Shown one piece after another: positions 18,139 through 26,822 of a stretch of DNA of 64,000 bases (positions are counted from its first letter, which is position 1; every line of letters begins with the position of its first letter). This DNA is from DATFXM01 sp035315885. Lineage in GTDB: Bacteria; Acidobacteriota; Blastocatellia; UBA7656. The notes under the pieces were generated by a model, which was given only the letters and a program-made list of their open reading frames with translations, was not told the origin of the DNA and ran no database searches. A program made the position numbers and the translations under genes. The DNA lies in the NCBI GenBank assembly GCA_035315885.1, contig DATFXM010000061.1, forward strand, positions 1-64,000, read 5' to 3'.

Positions 18139-19242
18139 TTAGCGAGTCGATGACTCGAGTTTTCCAGGGCGCCGCCGAGCGGTCGATCGGCGAACGATGA
18201 GCTCAGGTTCGACCGAAATTGATTTTGGAAGCGGGGCCTGCTGTCGGGAATCAATTCGATTCAGCACAGTTTCAGCAGCGAGCTGCCCCATTTGTCTGAG
18301 GGGTTGGCGGATCGTTGTAAGACCCGGATTGTTGAACGCTGCGGCATCGACATCGTCGAAGCCAACTACGGATACATCGTCCGGAGTGTTCAGACCCGAT
18401 TCGCGCAGCGCGCGGATCGCGCCGATCGCCGAGATATCATTGAACGCAAATAGCGCAGTGAACCTGTCGCGCGACTCCAGCAGCTTTCTCGTGGCGACAT
18501 AGCCCGGCTCCGAGGAAGGTGAGTCACCTTCGAGTTCCACGGTCAAGGAAGGCCTGATCTCGATTTGCAGATTCTGAGCTGCTTGCTGAATCGATTCCCA
18601 CCGGACCTGCGTATCCGAGCTGAACACCTGTCCTTTTATAAAAGCGATCCTGCAATGGCCGAGCTCGAACAGATGTCCGAGCGCGAGTTGGGCGGCCTTG
18701 TCGTGATTGAGGATGATATTTGTGACACCTTCGATATCCTGATGTCCGCTTACCGAGACTGCAGGGACGGAGACCCGATCAACCCAGCGGGTGTCTACCG
18801 CGATGATGCCGTCCACCCTGCGTTCGAGAAACAGGCGCGGATATTCTTCCAGCAGATCGGAATCATGACGATGACAGGCGACGATGTAGAAGTATCCGGC
18901 CTGCAACAAGCGCTCTTCGATGCCCCCGAGGACTTCGGCGGTGTAGCCTCCGCTGATTTCGGGGACCAGAACTCCGAGAGTGTGACTGCGTTGAGTTCTA
19001 AGCGAGCGTGCCACGAAATGAGGCCTGTAATTCAGGCCGCGAGCAGCCTCAAAGATCCTGTCCTTAGTTCCCTGCGGGATCGAGCTTGCTGCGGGTGAGT
19101 CGTTCAAGACGAGGGACAAAGTAGTGGGGGAGAGTCCCAGGTGTTCGGCGAGTTGTCTGAGGCTGACTGGACGAGGTGAGTCCGAGTGTTTCTTGCGCGG
19201 TGCACCTTCATTCCTCTTTGCCACCGCGGCAGTTTCGCACAT
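18139..19242 (-). CDS. LacI-family transcriptional regulator
   Basis: The 367-aa product has an N-terminal LacI helix-turn-helix (residues about 26-50, VSLRQLAEHLGLSPTTLSLV), the hinge region (LNYRPHFVARSLRTQRSHTLG) and a periplasmic-binding-protein-like effector domain (GVLVPEISGGYTAEV; FAFNDISAIGAIRAL; VVGFDDVDAAAFNNPGLTT). The family represses sugar genes and releases DNA when it binds its inducer. It is divergent from the TonB receptor gene at 19690, and two near-identical palindromes centred on CG in that gap are its probable operators. It is followed closely by the MFS gene. An ATG at 19242 is used; a GTG six codons later is possible. Confidence 0.93.
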   Translation of the reverse strand: MCETAAVAKRNEGAPRKKHSDSPRPVSLRQLAEHLGLSPTTLSLVLNDSPAASSIPQGTKDRIFEAARGLNYRPHFVARSLRTQRSHTLGVLVPEISGGYTAEVLGGIEERLLQAGYFYIVACHRHDSDLLEEYPRLFLERRVDGIIAVDTRWVDRVSVPAVSVSGHQDIEGVTNIILNHDKAAQLALGHLFELGHCRIAFIKGQVFSSDTQVRWESIQQAAQNLQIEIRPSLTVELEGDSPSSEPGYVATRKLLESRDRFTALFAFNDISAIGAIRALRESGLNTPDDVSVVGFDDVDAAAFNNPGLTTIRQPLRQMGQLAAETVLNRIDSRQQAPLPKSISVEPELIVRRSTARRRPGKLESSTR

Positions 19243-19300
19243 GCATATTTATCCAATCAAGGCTCCGGCCCCAAGGGGAGTCCGGTCGGTCCCGACCCGC

Positions 19301-19329
19301 TTGACGCTTTTTGTTATCGCGTGTTAATT
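19301..19329 (+). promoter_or_regulatory. Promoter of the TonB receptor-GH3-GH144 operon
   Basis: TTGACG (19301-19306) is followed after 17 bases by TTAATT (19324-19329). The -35 is a five-of-six match and the -10 is weak, as expected for a regulated promoter. Both operator palindromes lie just downstream, where a bound repressor would block initiation or escape. Confidence 0.5.
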
Positions 19330-19343
19330 TCCGCACCAAGTCG

Positions 19344-19361
19344 TAGTAAATCGATTTAGTA
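19344..19361. promoter_or_regulatory. LacI-type operator 1
   Basis: The site TAGTAAATCGATTTAGTA has a perfect 12-base palindromic core TAAATCGATTTA (19347-19358) centred on CG, the hallmark of LacI-family operators. It lies 15 bases after the -10 box and between the lacI-type gene and its likely target. Confidence 0.65.
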
Positions 19362-19388
19362 AGTCAGAAGGCATCTTGGTTCGCGTGG

Positions 19389-19423
19389 TAGTGAATCGAC
19401 TTGTTAGCAAGCTTGTTAGCAAG
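19389..19423. promoter_or_regulatory. LacI-type operator 2 with adjoining tandem 12-mer
   Basis: TAGTGAATCGACTTGTTA (19389-19406) matches operator 1 at 14 of 18 positions, with the centre 45 bases away (about four helical turns). It overlaps the first of two identical CTTGTTAGCAAG units (19400-19423). Two sites on one face of the helix would allow cooperative binding by the dimeric or tetrameric repressor. Confidence 0.55.
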
Positions 19424-19689
19424 GTGGTTGTGGAAATCGAAGTCGGACCGGAGCGCGAGAGCCGGCAACGAAGCCGGCCGGTTACGCATATCGACGCAGT
19501 CGTCACTGACTCTTGTTCGGCTAGTTGATCCGATTGCTTTGGGAATTAACGACTGGCTCATCTGACGCAAGCCGGTCGCTCAACAATGTCCATCCAGCAC
19601 GGCTAGTCGCGCCTTAGTTTGCTGGTCAATTCCTTACCTCACTGCCGGCAACATCGCGATTCGCCAATCAAGCTTCGGAGGATCTCGCT

Positions 19690-22600
19690 ATGCGGCGCTG
19701 TCTGCTACATCTCATTCGACTCAGCGCGGGCGCGGTGCTGTTGTTTACCGCAACAACCGCACTCGCCCAATTCAAGGCAAGCATTCAAGGCACTGTGACC
19801 GACACCGCCGGAGCGGTGGTCGCAGGAGCAACGATCACCGTGACCAATCAGGAAACCGGAAAAGTTCAGACAACGGTGTCCGGCGATTCGGGCTTTTACA
19901 GAGTCACCGGACTCCCGCCCGGCCGATACACAGTCACCGTTGAACTGACTGGCTTCAAGAAGGCCGTAGTCGCCGACGTGGTGGTTTCGGCGGAGGAACC
20001 TCGCGGCGTGGACATAAAGATGGACACCGGTCAGGTTTCTGAATCGATCACCATTTCGGCCACCACCGAAGGGGCTCACCTCGAGACTGAAAACGCCGAC
20101 ATAGATCGTGCAGTCACCCGCGAAGAGATTCAGAGGCTGCCTCAGGTAGGTCGCGATCCCTACGAGCTCCTCCGCCTGGCGCCGGGCGTCTTCGGGGATG
20201 GCGCTCGCGGCGGAAACGGAGGCGCAGTCTCCTTTCCAAACACCACCGGGCCCGGCGGATCGAACGTCTCAATCTTCCAAACCGAGAATCAGGTGCCCAT
20301 CTCGGCCAACGGACAACGCGTATCGTTTAATAACTTTCAGATCGATGGAGTCAGCGTTAACAGTCAGACGTGGGGTGGATCCGCGGTAATTACTCCGAAT
20401 CAAGAGTCGGTCAGAGAGATTCAGGTTCTGTCGAGCAGTTACTCCGCGGAAGACGGCCGCAACTCCGGAGCGCAGATAAAAGTAGTGACCCAGAGCGGCA
20501 CGAATTCGCTTCACGGAAGCGCGTTCTTCAAGTACAACGATCCCGACCTGAACGCGTTCAACAAATTTGGCGGACCAAACGGCGAGAGGCCGGTGCGAGT
20601 CAATCAGATGTTCCGTCAGTTTGGCGGGAGTATCGGAGGACCGATTCTAAAAGACAAGCTGTTCTACTTTTTCAGCTACGAAGGTCTTCGCAACAACTCG
20701 ACCGACTTCTTCAGCTCCTTCGTCGAAACACCACAGTACCGCCAGCTAGTGATCTCGACGCGGCCGGGCAGCGTTACTTCGAAAATCTTTCAGACTCCGG
20801 GCATGGAACCACGGATCTTGACGGTGCTACCGAAAGACTGCGCCGCGTTGGGAAGCACTCCGTGCCAGGTTGTAAACGGCGGTCTGGATCTCGGATCTCC
20901 CACCGGCGCGGTAGGCCAGTACGTCCCGAAGTCGATCGGGGGAGGCTTCGACGGAATACCGGATATCATGTTTGCCCAGTTCGCGCTGCCGGCTCGGATC
21001 TCGGGTGACCAGTATAATTTCCGCTTCGACTTCAGCCCGAACAGCAACAATCAATTTGCAGTCAGCACCTACATCACGCATTTCAGCGGGCTGAACAGCG
21101 ATGCAAGCGGGCAGAGCCGGCCCATTGGCGACATCGATTCCAAGCGTACAAATCCTGCCATCACCTTTACCTGGATTCGAACGTTGAAGCCCACCATGCT
21201 GAACGAAGTGAGGTTCAACTTCGCGAGGTTTGGCTTCAACGAGCTCGAATCGAATCAGGATGTCAATTTTGGCGTACCTCGCGTCGAAGTTGAAAGCTAC
21301 CCGTTCGACCGGATTCGTTTCGGAGCTCCTCGCAGCGAGGCAACTCCCGGCATCTTCGCCGAAAACACCTACAACTTCCGCGACACGCTCAGCAACATTG
21401 TCGGCAGACACGCCATGAAGTACGGCGTAGACGTCCGATGGGAGCAGAGCAACAACAATCTGTTGGGCGGGGCCAGACCGGTCTATTCATTCACCGGATT
21501 GTGGAACCTGGCCAACGATACGCCGGTGTTCGAGGGGATCAACGCGGATCCAGTCACCGGACTGCCGGCTGACGCCCAGCGATACTTCAGGACGAAGGAT
21601 TACTCGCTGTTTGTTCAGGACGACATCAAGGTCCGTCCAAACTTCACGCTGAACGTGGGGCTACGGTACGAGTACTTCACCCCGCTGCGTGAGAACAACG
21701 GCCAGTTGAGCAACCTCGAATTTGGACCGAACGGGCTCCAGGACTCGAAAGTAGTGATCGTAAGAGAGCTCTGGAAGCCGGATAGAAACAACTTCGCGCC
21801 GCGCCTCGGCTTTGCGTGGTCACCCGGAAAGTTCAACGAGAAGATGGTCGTACGCGGCGGATTTGGAATCACCTACAATCGACATCCTTCGGCTCCGTTC
21901 CTGAATGTCCGCGGCAATCCTCCGTTCTTTGCGCGATTCAATTTGTGCTGCGGATTCGCGAGCAGTCCGTTTGCCGACGGACAGATCTTGTACGCGTTGG
22001 GGACCAGCAACTCGCCAACGAGTTTCCCCATCAATCCGGCGCTTGGTAAGGGAATCGATCCGGTCACCGGCAGTGCGAAAGGTGGCGCGGTAGAGATCTA
22101 CGGTACCAACGGAGATGTTCCCAATCCTTATGTGTATGTCTACTCTCTGGAGGTGCAGTACGATCTTCCGTGGCGGCTGGTGGGCACCGTTGGGTATCAG
22201 GGCAGCTCGTCGCACAAACTTTTGCGCATCGTGCAGGAGGGTTTTCTGCACACGCCGAGCCCGGCGTTCTTCGCGGTGTTCTTCCCTACGCCAGACGTGA
22301 ACGCCAACTTCAACGCATTGAACGTGCGTGTGACTAAGCAACTGCGTCACGGTTTTGAGATCGACGCAAAGTACCGCTGGGCAAAAAGCATCGACACTCT
22401 TTCGTTTGAAGGCCCGGGCTTCGTTACGAATCAAACGTTCCCTCAGGATCAGCGGCAGGAGCGTGGACCTTCGGACTATGACGTAAGACACAGCATCTCG
22501 ATTTCGGGTCTGTGGGATTTGCCGATATTTAGGACGAGAAAGGATTTCGTCGGCAAAGCGTTCGGCGGATGGCAAATCAACGGCATATTCACCGCTCACA

Positions 22601-23070
22601 CCGGGTTCCCTTGGACTCCGCTTATTGGCGGATGTGTTAGTACTCCGGGCGGCCCGCAGTTGTGCCCATCCAGACCGTCGCGGTATTTTGGCGGGGCACT
22701 GGACGACACCGGAGACGAGGCGTTCATAAGACCCGGTGGAAATTTCCCGGGCGGCGGCGCCAAGTTCTTCGACACAACGAGTCCGGGAACGAATCCGCCG
22801 GGCATCGGAAGAAACAGCTTCCGCGGTCCGCGATACGCCCAGTTGGACCTCAGTCTGGTCAAGCGCACGTTATTGCCCACTATTCGTGTTCTTGGCGAAA
22901 ACGCCGCTTTGGAGCTGCGAGCGAATATGTTCAATGCATTCAACTGGCTCAATCTCGCGCCGTTTGGATTCTTTAGCCCGAGCACCGACGTCAACAATCC
23001 GACCTTCGGGAGAGCTTCGGCCGGACTGGCCGGCCGCGTGATTGAGTTGCAAGCTCGATTTACGTTCTAG
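19690..23070 (+). CDS. Oar-type TonB-dependent receptor of the glucan locus
   Basis: The 1126-aa product has a signal peptide ending near ALAQ, a carboxypeptidase-regulatory-like domain (QGTVTDTAGAVVAGATITVT, residues about 33-115), a plug region (IQRLPQVGRDPYELLRLAPG; VREIQVLSSSYSAEDGRNSG) and a long beta-barrel ending in LQARFTF with the terminal Phe. It should import oligosaccharides across the outer membrane using TonB. The neighbours are a GH3 beta-glucosidase and a GH144-type glucanase downstream and a LacI regulator upstream, so a glucan-derived oligosaccharide is the likely cargo. A stem-loop 13 bases after the stop may lower expression of the downstream enzymes or protect the receptor mRNA. 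Confidence 0.9.
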   Translation: MRRCLLHLIRLSAGAVLLFTATTALAQFKASIQGTVTDTAGAVVAGATITVTNQETGKVQTTVSGDSGFYRVTGLPPGRYTVTVELTGFKKAVVADVVVSAEEPRGVDIKMDTGQVSESITISATTEGAHLETENADIDRAVTREEIQRLPQVGRDPYELLRLAPGVFGDGARGGNGGAVSFPNTTGPGGSNVSIFQTENQVPISANGQRVSFNNFQIDGVSVNSQTWGGSAVITPNQESVREIQVLSSSYSAEDGRNSGAQIKVVTQSGTNSLHGSAFFKYNDPDLNAFNKFGGPNGERPVRVNQMFRQFGGSIGGPILKDKLFYFFSYEGLRNNSTDFFSSFVETPQYRQLVISTRPGSVTSKIFQTPGMEPRILTVLPKDCAALGSTPCQVVNGGLDLGSPTGAVGQYVPKSIGGGFDGIPDIMFAQFALPARISGDQYNFRFDFSPNSNNQFAVSTYITHFSGLNSDASGQSRPIGDIDSKRTNPAITFTWIRTLKPTMLNEVRFNFARFGFNELESNQDVNFGVPRVEVESYPFDRIRFGAPRSEATPGIFAENTYNFRDTLSNIVGRHAMKYGVDVRWEQSNNNLLGGARPVYSFTGLWNLANDTPVFEGINADPVTGLPADAQRYFRTKDYSLFVQDDIKVRPNFTLNVGLRYEYFTPLRENNGQLSNLEFGPNGLQDSKVVIVRELWKPDRNNFAPRLGFAWSPGKFNEKMVVRGGFGITYNRHPSAPFLNVRGNPPFFARFNLCCGFASSPFADGQILYALGTSNSPTSFPINPALGKGIDPVTGSAKGGAVEIYGTNGDVPNPYVYVYSLEVQYDLPWRLVGTVGYQGSSSHKLLRIVQEGFLHTPSPAFFAVFFPTPDVNANFNALNVRVTKQLRHGFEIDAKYRWAKSIDTLSFEGPGFVTNQTFPQDQRQERGPSDYDVRHSISISGLWDLPIFRTRKDFVGKAFGGWQINGIFTAHTGFPWTPLIGGCVSTPGGPQLCPSRPSRYFGGALDDTGDEAFIRPGGNFPGGGAKFFDTTSPGTNPPGIGRNSFRGPRYAQLDLSLVKRTLLPTIRVLGENAALELRANMFNAFNWLNLAPFGFFSPSTDVNNPTFGRASAGLAGRVIELQARFTF

Positions 23071-23082
23071 GTAACAGAGAGA

Positions 23083-23110
23083 AGAGGTGGGGCCGCCGGC
23101 TCCCACCTCT
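23083..23110 (+). terminator. Intercistronic stem-loop between receptor and GH3 gene
   Basis: AGAGGTGGG pairs with CCCACCTCT around a GC-rich loop. There is no long T-run after it, so it is more likely an attenuator or a 3'-end stabiliser than a full terminator. It would let the receptor be made in excess of the hydrolases. Confidence 0.55.
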
Positions 23111-23138
23111 GCGCTTTCGGTTCTCGGAGTACCAGGCG

Positions 23139-25364
23139 ATGAGATTGGCAACGCTCAATGCTCTGATTATTGCGGTCTGTCTGATAACACCCTCCTGGCT
23201 CTCAAAGCCTGTTGCAGCCGCCGATGGTCCGGAGATCGAGCGCAGAATCGATTCGTTGTTAAAGCAGATGACGCTCGAGGAAAAGATCGGGCAGCTCCAG
23301 CAGCTAGATGGCGAGTGGACCGGTTTGGCACGGCCGGAGCAATTCGATTTGGCGCGCCGCGGTCTGCTTGGTTCGACATTGAACGTTCGAGGCGCTCGAA
23401 GAGTCAACGAACTTCAACGAGCGGCGGTGGAACAGTCGCGACTGAAGATTCCGATACTGTTCGGATTCGATGTCATCCACGGGTACCGAACGATCTTTCC
23501 GATTCCGCTTGGTCAAGCCAGCAGTTGGGACCCTCCCTCGTGGGAAAAGGCGGCAAGCATTGCTGCGCTTGAAACTTCCGCGGCAGGTGTTCGATGGACT
23601 TTTGCTCCGATGCTGGACATTGCTCGCGATGCGCGTTGGGGAAGAATTGCAGAAGGCGGCGGCGAAGATCCGTATCTGGTTTCCGCTTTTGCTGCTGCTC
23701 AGGTAAGGGGGTACCAGGGAAACTCGTACGCCTCGCCGGGTAAGATTCTGGGTTGCGCCAAACACTGGGTGGCGTATGGTGCGGCGGAAGCCGGCCGCGA
23801 CTACAACACAACGGAAGTCTCCGAACGGACCCTGCGCGAAATCTACTTTCCGCCTTTCAAGGCTGCTGTTGACGCGGGCGTTGGCACCTTCATGAGCTCT
23901 TTCAACGACCTGAACGGAATTCCAGCCACTGCCAACCAATTCACGTTAGATCAAGTGCTTCGAAAGGAATGGAAGTTCGACGGGTTTGTAGTCAGCGACT
24001 ACGACGGGATTCGAGAATTGATTGTTCACGGTATCGCATCAGACGAGGCCGGTGCGGCGCAAGCGGCGTTGTCGGCGGGCGTCGACATGGAAATGGTGAG
24101 CCGAACTTACAACAACACGCTTGCAGATCTTTTGAAGCGCAACAAAATCTCCGTTGCCGCTATTGATGAAGCGGTCAGACGAATCCTGCGAGTGAAGCTT
24201 AGGCTTGGGCTTTTTGAGCGCCCCTATGCGGACGAGTCAGCGGAGCAGTCGCTCACTCTGAGGACCGATAGTCGCGCAGCCGCTCGTCAAATTGCTTCGC
24301 GATCGATGGTGCTGCTCAAGAATGAAGGCGGTCTTCTGCCTCTCTCAAAGAACCTGGACGCAATTGCGGTGATCGGTCCGCTCGCCGACAACAAACGCGA
24401 CATCCTGGGCTCGTGGTCGGGTGATGGCCGCGCCGAAGACGCGGTGACACCCCTGGATGCAATAAAGTCAAGAATCGCTGGCTCAACCCGAATATCGTAC
24501 GCCGGCGGTTGCGACATCATCGACAGCAACAAATCCAACTTCGAGGAAGCAACCAGGGCCGCCCGCGAATCGAAAGTCGCAATCGTTGTTGTCGGAGAAA
24601 GCGCTGAGATGAGCGGCGAGGCTGCCTCTCGAACTTCCCTCGACCTTCCAGGCAAACAATTGGAATTAATCAAGGCGGTCGTCTCCACCGGAACGCCAAC
24701 CGTTGTCGTCTTGATGAATGGGCGGCCAATCAGCATCGGTTGGGTGGCGGAGAACGCACCGGCGATACTCGAGACGTGGTTCGCCGGGACGGAAGGAGGA
24801 AATGCGATCGCCGACGTTCTCTTCGGAGACGTGAATCCTGGGGGGAAGCTTCCGGTGACGTTCCCACGTTCAGTCGGACAGGTTCCGATTTACTACAACC
24901 ATAAGAACACCGGGCGGCCCGCCGATCCAAAAGACAAGTACACGTCAAAGTATATCGACGGACCTTCGACGCCGCTTTACCCGTTCGGCTGGGGATTGAG
25001 CTACACGAAGTTTCAACTTTCGGGTCTTACACTGAGTAGCAGGAAGATTCCTTCAAACGGGAGCCTCGATGTAAGCGTAGACGTTCGAAACGTCGGTGAC
25101 CGAGCGGGAGATGAAGTGGTACAGCTTTATGTGCACGATGTGGCGGCGGCGATCACGCGACCGGTTAAGCAACTGAGCGGGTTTCAACGAGTGACCTTGC
25201 AACCCGGCGAACAGCGCCGTCTCACCTTTTCGCTCGGTCCGAGCCAACTCGGTTTTTACAATCGCGACATGCGCTTTGAAGTAGAGCCCGGCGTGTTCAA
25301 AGTCATGATCGGGCCAAACTCGCTGGAAGGACTCGAGGCCAGCTTTGAAGTCGATAAAGAATGA
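23139..25364 (+). CDS. GH3 beta-glucosidase, secreted/periplasmic
   Basis: The 741-aa product has a signal peptide (cleavage near VAAAD), the GH3 TIM-barrel (MTLEEKIGQLQQ; GFDVIHGYRTIFPIPLG; GRIAEGGGEDPYL), the catalytic nucleophile Asp287 in FVVSDYDGIREL, the alpha/beta sandwich domain (VVVGESAEMSGEAASR carrying the likely acid/base) and a C-terminal fibronectin-like domain (VRNVGDRAGDEVVQLYV). It removes terminal beta-linked glucose and retains configuration. The closest well-known type is BglX. Its position between a TonB receptor and a GH144-type gene suggests it trims sophoro-oligosaccharides. The gene overlaps the next one by 20 bases. Confidence 0.93.
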   Translation: MRLATLNALIIAVCLITPSWLSKPVAAADGPEIERRIDSLLKQMTLEEKIGQLQQLDGEWTGLARPEQFDLARRGLLGSTLNVRGARRVNELQRAAVEQSRLKIPILFGFDVIHGYRTIFPIPLGQASSWDPPSWEKAASIAALETSAAGVRWTFAPMLDIARDARWGRIAEGGGEDPYLVSAFAAAQVRGYQGNSYASPGKILGCAKHWVAYGAAEAGRDYNTTEVSERTLREIYFPPFKAAVDAGVGTFMSSFNDLNGIPATANQFTLDQVLRKEWKFDGFVVSDYDGIRELIVHGIASDEAGAAQAALSAGVDMEMVSRTYNNTLADLLKRNKISVAAIDEAVRRILRVKLRLGLFERPYADESAEQSLTLRTDSRAAARQIASRSMVLLKNEGGLLPLSKNLDAIAVIGPLADNKRDILGSWSGDGRAEDAVTPLDAIKSRIAGSTRISYAGGCDIIDSNKSNFEEATRAARESKVAIVVVGESAEMSGEAASRTSLDLPGKQLELIKAVVSTGTPTVVVLMNGRPISIGWVAENAPAILETWFAGTEGGNAIADVLFGDVNPGGKLPVTFPRSVGQVPIYYNHKNTGRPADPKDKYTSKYIDGPSTPLYPFGWGLSYTKFQLSGLTLSSRKIPSNGSLDVSVDVRNVGDRAGDEVVQLYVHDVAAAITRPVKQLSGFQRVTLQPGEQRRLTFSLGPSQLGFYNRDMRFEVEPGVFKVMIGPNSLEGLEASFEVDKE

Positions 25365-26691
25365 AAGCTTCCGAGCTGCGGTCCTGATCGCGTCGCTGCT
25401 GATCCTCTCGCCTTGCGATCGAATCTTTGCGATCCTCGTTCAACACACAACCTCCACGTCGAAGCCCTCCGCCGGTAAGACAGCGTTCGCAACCGACGAC
25501 GCATTCATCGATGACCTGTGCCATAGAATCTTCCAATACTTCATAGAACAGGCTGACGAGGCTACGGGTCTTGTGCTGGATCGCGCGCGCGTCGACGGGT
25601 CGCGACACGAACAAGAACATGCGAGTCACAACATCGCGAGCGTCGGAGCTACCGGATTTGGATTCACCGCATTGTGCATCGGTGTCGACCGGCATTGGAT
25701 TGATGAGAACCAGGCGCGAGCGCGCCTTCGCGCGGGTCTGCGATTTTTTCTGAACCGAGCGGAGAATGCTCACGGCTGGTTCTATCACTGGATGGATCTG
25801 AAGACGGGCGAGCGTCGATGGCAAAGCGAGATCTCATCGATAGACACAGCGCTGCTGCTTGCTGGCATCCTGACAGTGAGACAGAGGTTCGCAAACGATC
25901 CGGAGATTGTTGCGCTTGCAACACGAATCTACGAGCGAGTCGACTTTCAATGGATGCTGAACGGCGACCGCCTGCTGTTATCGCACGGATGGAAACCGGA
26001 GGCCGGCTTCCTGAAGAGTCGATGGGACAACTACAGCGAGCACACAATTCTGAACGTGCTGGCGATCGGTTCACCGGCACACGCGATTCCCGGTGAATCG
26101 TGGTACGGCTGGCGAAGGCAGTGGATGACTTATGCCGGCTACCGCTACATAACAGGGGGACCGTTGTTCATTCATCAGTATTCCCATGCGTGGATCGATT
26201 ACCGCGGACTGAAGGAGGAACGTCCTCCGCACGTCGATTACTTTGAGAATTCGGTGCGTGCGACGCTTGCACACCGCGCGTTTTGCAAAGAGCTTTCGCG
26301 CGAGTTTCCGGATTATTCGGACACGATCTGGGGGATAACCGCATCGGACAGTGCGAAGGGTTATGTGGCGTGGGGCGGTCCGCCGCGAGACCCGGCGACT
26401 GATGGGACGATAGTGCCATGCGCGGCCGGAGGCTCATTGATGTTTACGCGAGACTTGTCGGTTCGCGCTCTGCGTGCGATGTACGAGAAGTTTGGAGATC
26501 GGGTGTACGGGCGCTACGGATTTGTGGATGCGTTCAACCCGCTGACGGGATGGATTGATACTGACGTAATCGGGATTGATCTGGGCATTACGTTGTTGAG
26601 TGCTGAGAACTCCCGATCCGGAAAGGTTTGGAAGTGGTTCATGTCGAACAAGGAGATAGTCGAGGCCCTGCATCGGGCAAGGCTGAGGTGA
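25345..26691 (+). CDS. GH144-type glucanase (glucoamylase-like PF10091 fold)
   Basis: The 448-aa product starts with TTG inside the end of the GH3 gene; this start gives a signal peptide (ending near RIFA) and no in-frame ATG follows early. The body is the (alpha/alpha)6-barrel family first called glucoamylase-like: SSIDTALLLAGILT, WDNYSEHTILNVLAIGSP, GITASDSAKGYVAWGGPP, DGTIVPCAAGGSLMF and YGFVDAFNPLTGW. Characterised members (GH144) are endo-beta-1,2-glucanases, so with the GH3 neighbour a beta-1,2-glucan pathway is the best guess; other beta-glucans cannot be excluded. The stop lies two bases before a heptamer array. Confidence 0.85.
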   Translation: MKSIKNESFRAAVLIASLLILSPCDRIFAILVQHTTSTSKPSAGKTAFATDDAFIDDLCHRIFQYFIEQADEATGLVLDRARVDGSRHEQEHASHNIASVGATGFGFTALCIGVDRHWIDENQARARLRAGLRFFLNRAENAHGWFYHWMDLKTGERRWQSEISSIDTALLLAGILTVRQRFANDPEIVALATRIYERVDFQWMLNGDRLLLSHGWKPEAGFLKSRWDNYSEHTILNVLAIGSPAHAIPGESWYGWRRQWMTYAGYRYITGGPLFIHQYSHAWIDYRGLKEERPPHVDYFENSVRATLAHRAFCKELSREFPDYSDTIWGITASDSAKGYVAWGGPPRDPATDGTIVPCAAGGSLMFTRDLSVRALRAMYEKFGDRVYGRYGFVDAFNPLTGWIDTDVIGIDLGITLLSAENSRSGKVWKWFMSNKEIVEALHRARLR

Positions 26692-26692
26692 A

Positions 26693-26822
26693 GTGCTGAG
26701 TGCTAAATGCTGAGTGCTGAGTGCTGAGTGCTGAGTATTTAGGTGCAACTTCTTTATTGTGACAGCACTTTATGCCGCATTGGAAGGATTTCATTTTCAA
26801 AGGCTCAGCACTCAGCACTTAG
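26693..26822. repeat. GTGCTGA heptamer array with inverted arms
   Basis: The left arm is seven in-phase units: GTGCTGA, GTGCTAA, ATGCTGA, GTGCTGA, GTGCTGA, GTGCTGA, GTATTTA (26693-26741). The right arm on the minus strand is ATTCTAA, GTGCTGA, GTGCTGA (about 26822 to 26804). The core of about 60 bases is unique. The array lies between the 3' ends of two convergent genes, and the stop codon of the minus-strand gene is the last three bases of the ATTCTAA unit. Confidence 0.88.

Larger units (their letters stand above)
19243..19689. other. Divergent regulatory region of the glucan locus
   Basis: This 447-base gap separates the lacI-type gene from the TonB receptor gene. It contains a plus-strand promoter (19301-19329), two LacI-like operators (19344-19361 and 19389-19406), a perfect tandem duplication of a 12-mer CTTGTTAGCAAG (19400-19411, 19412-19423) and then about 260 bases of leader without recognisable structure. 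The receptor's ribosome-binding site GGAGGATC lies just before its ATG. Confidence 0.65.
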
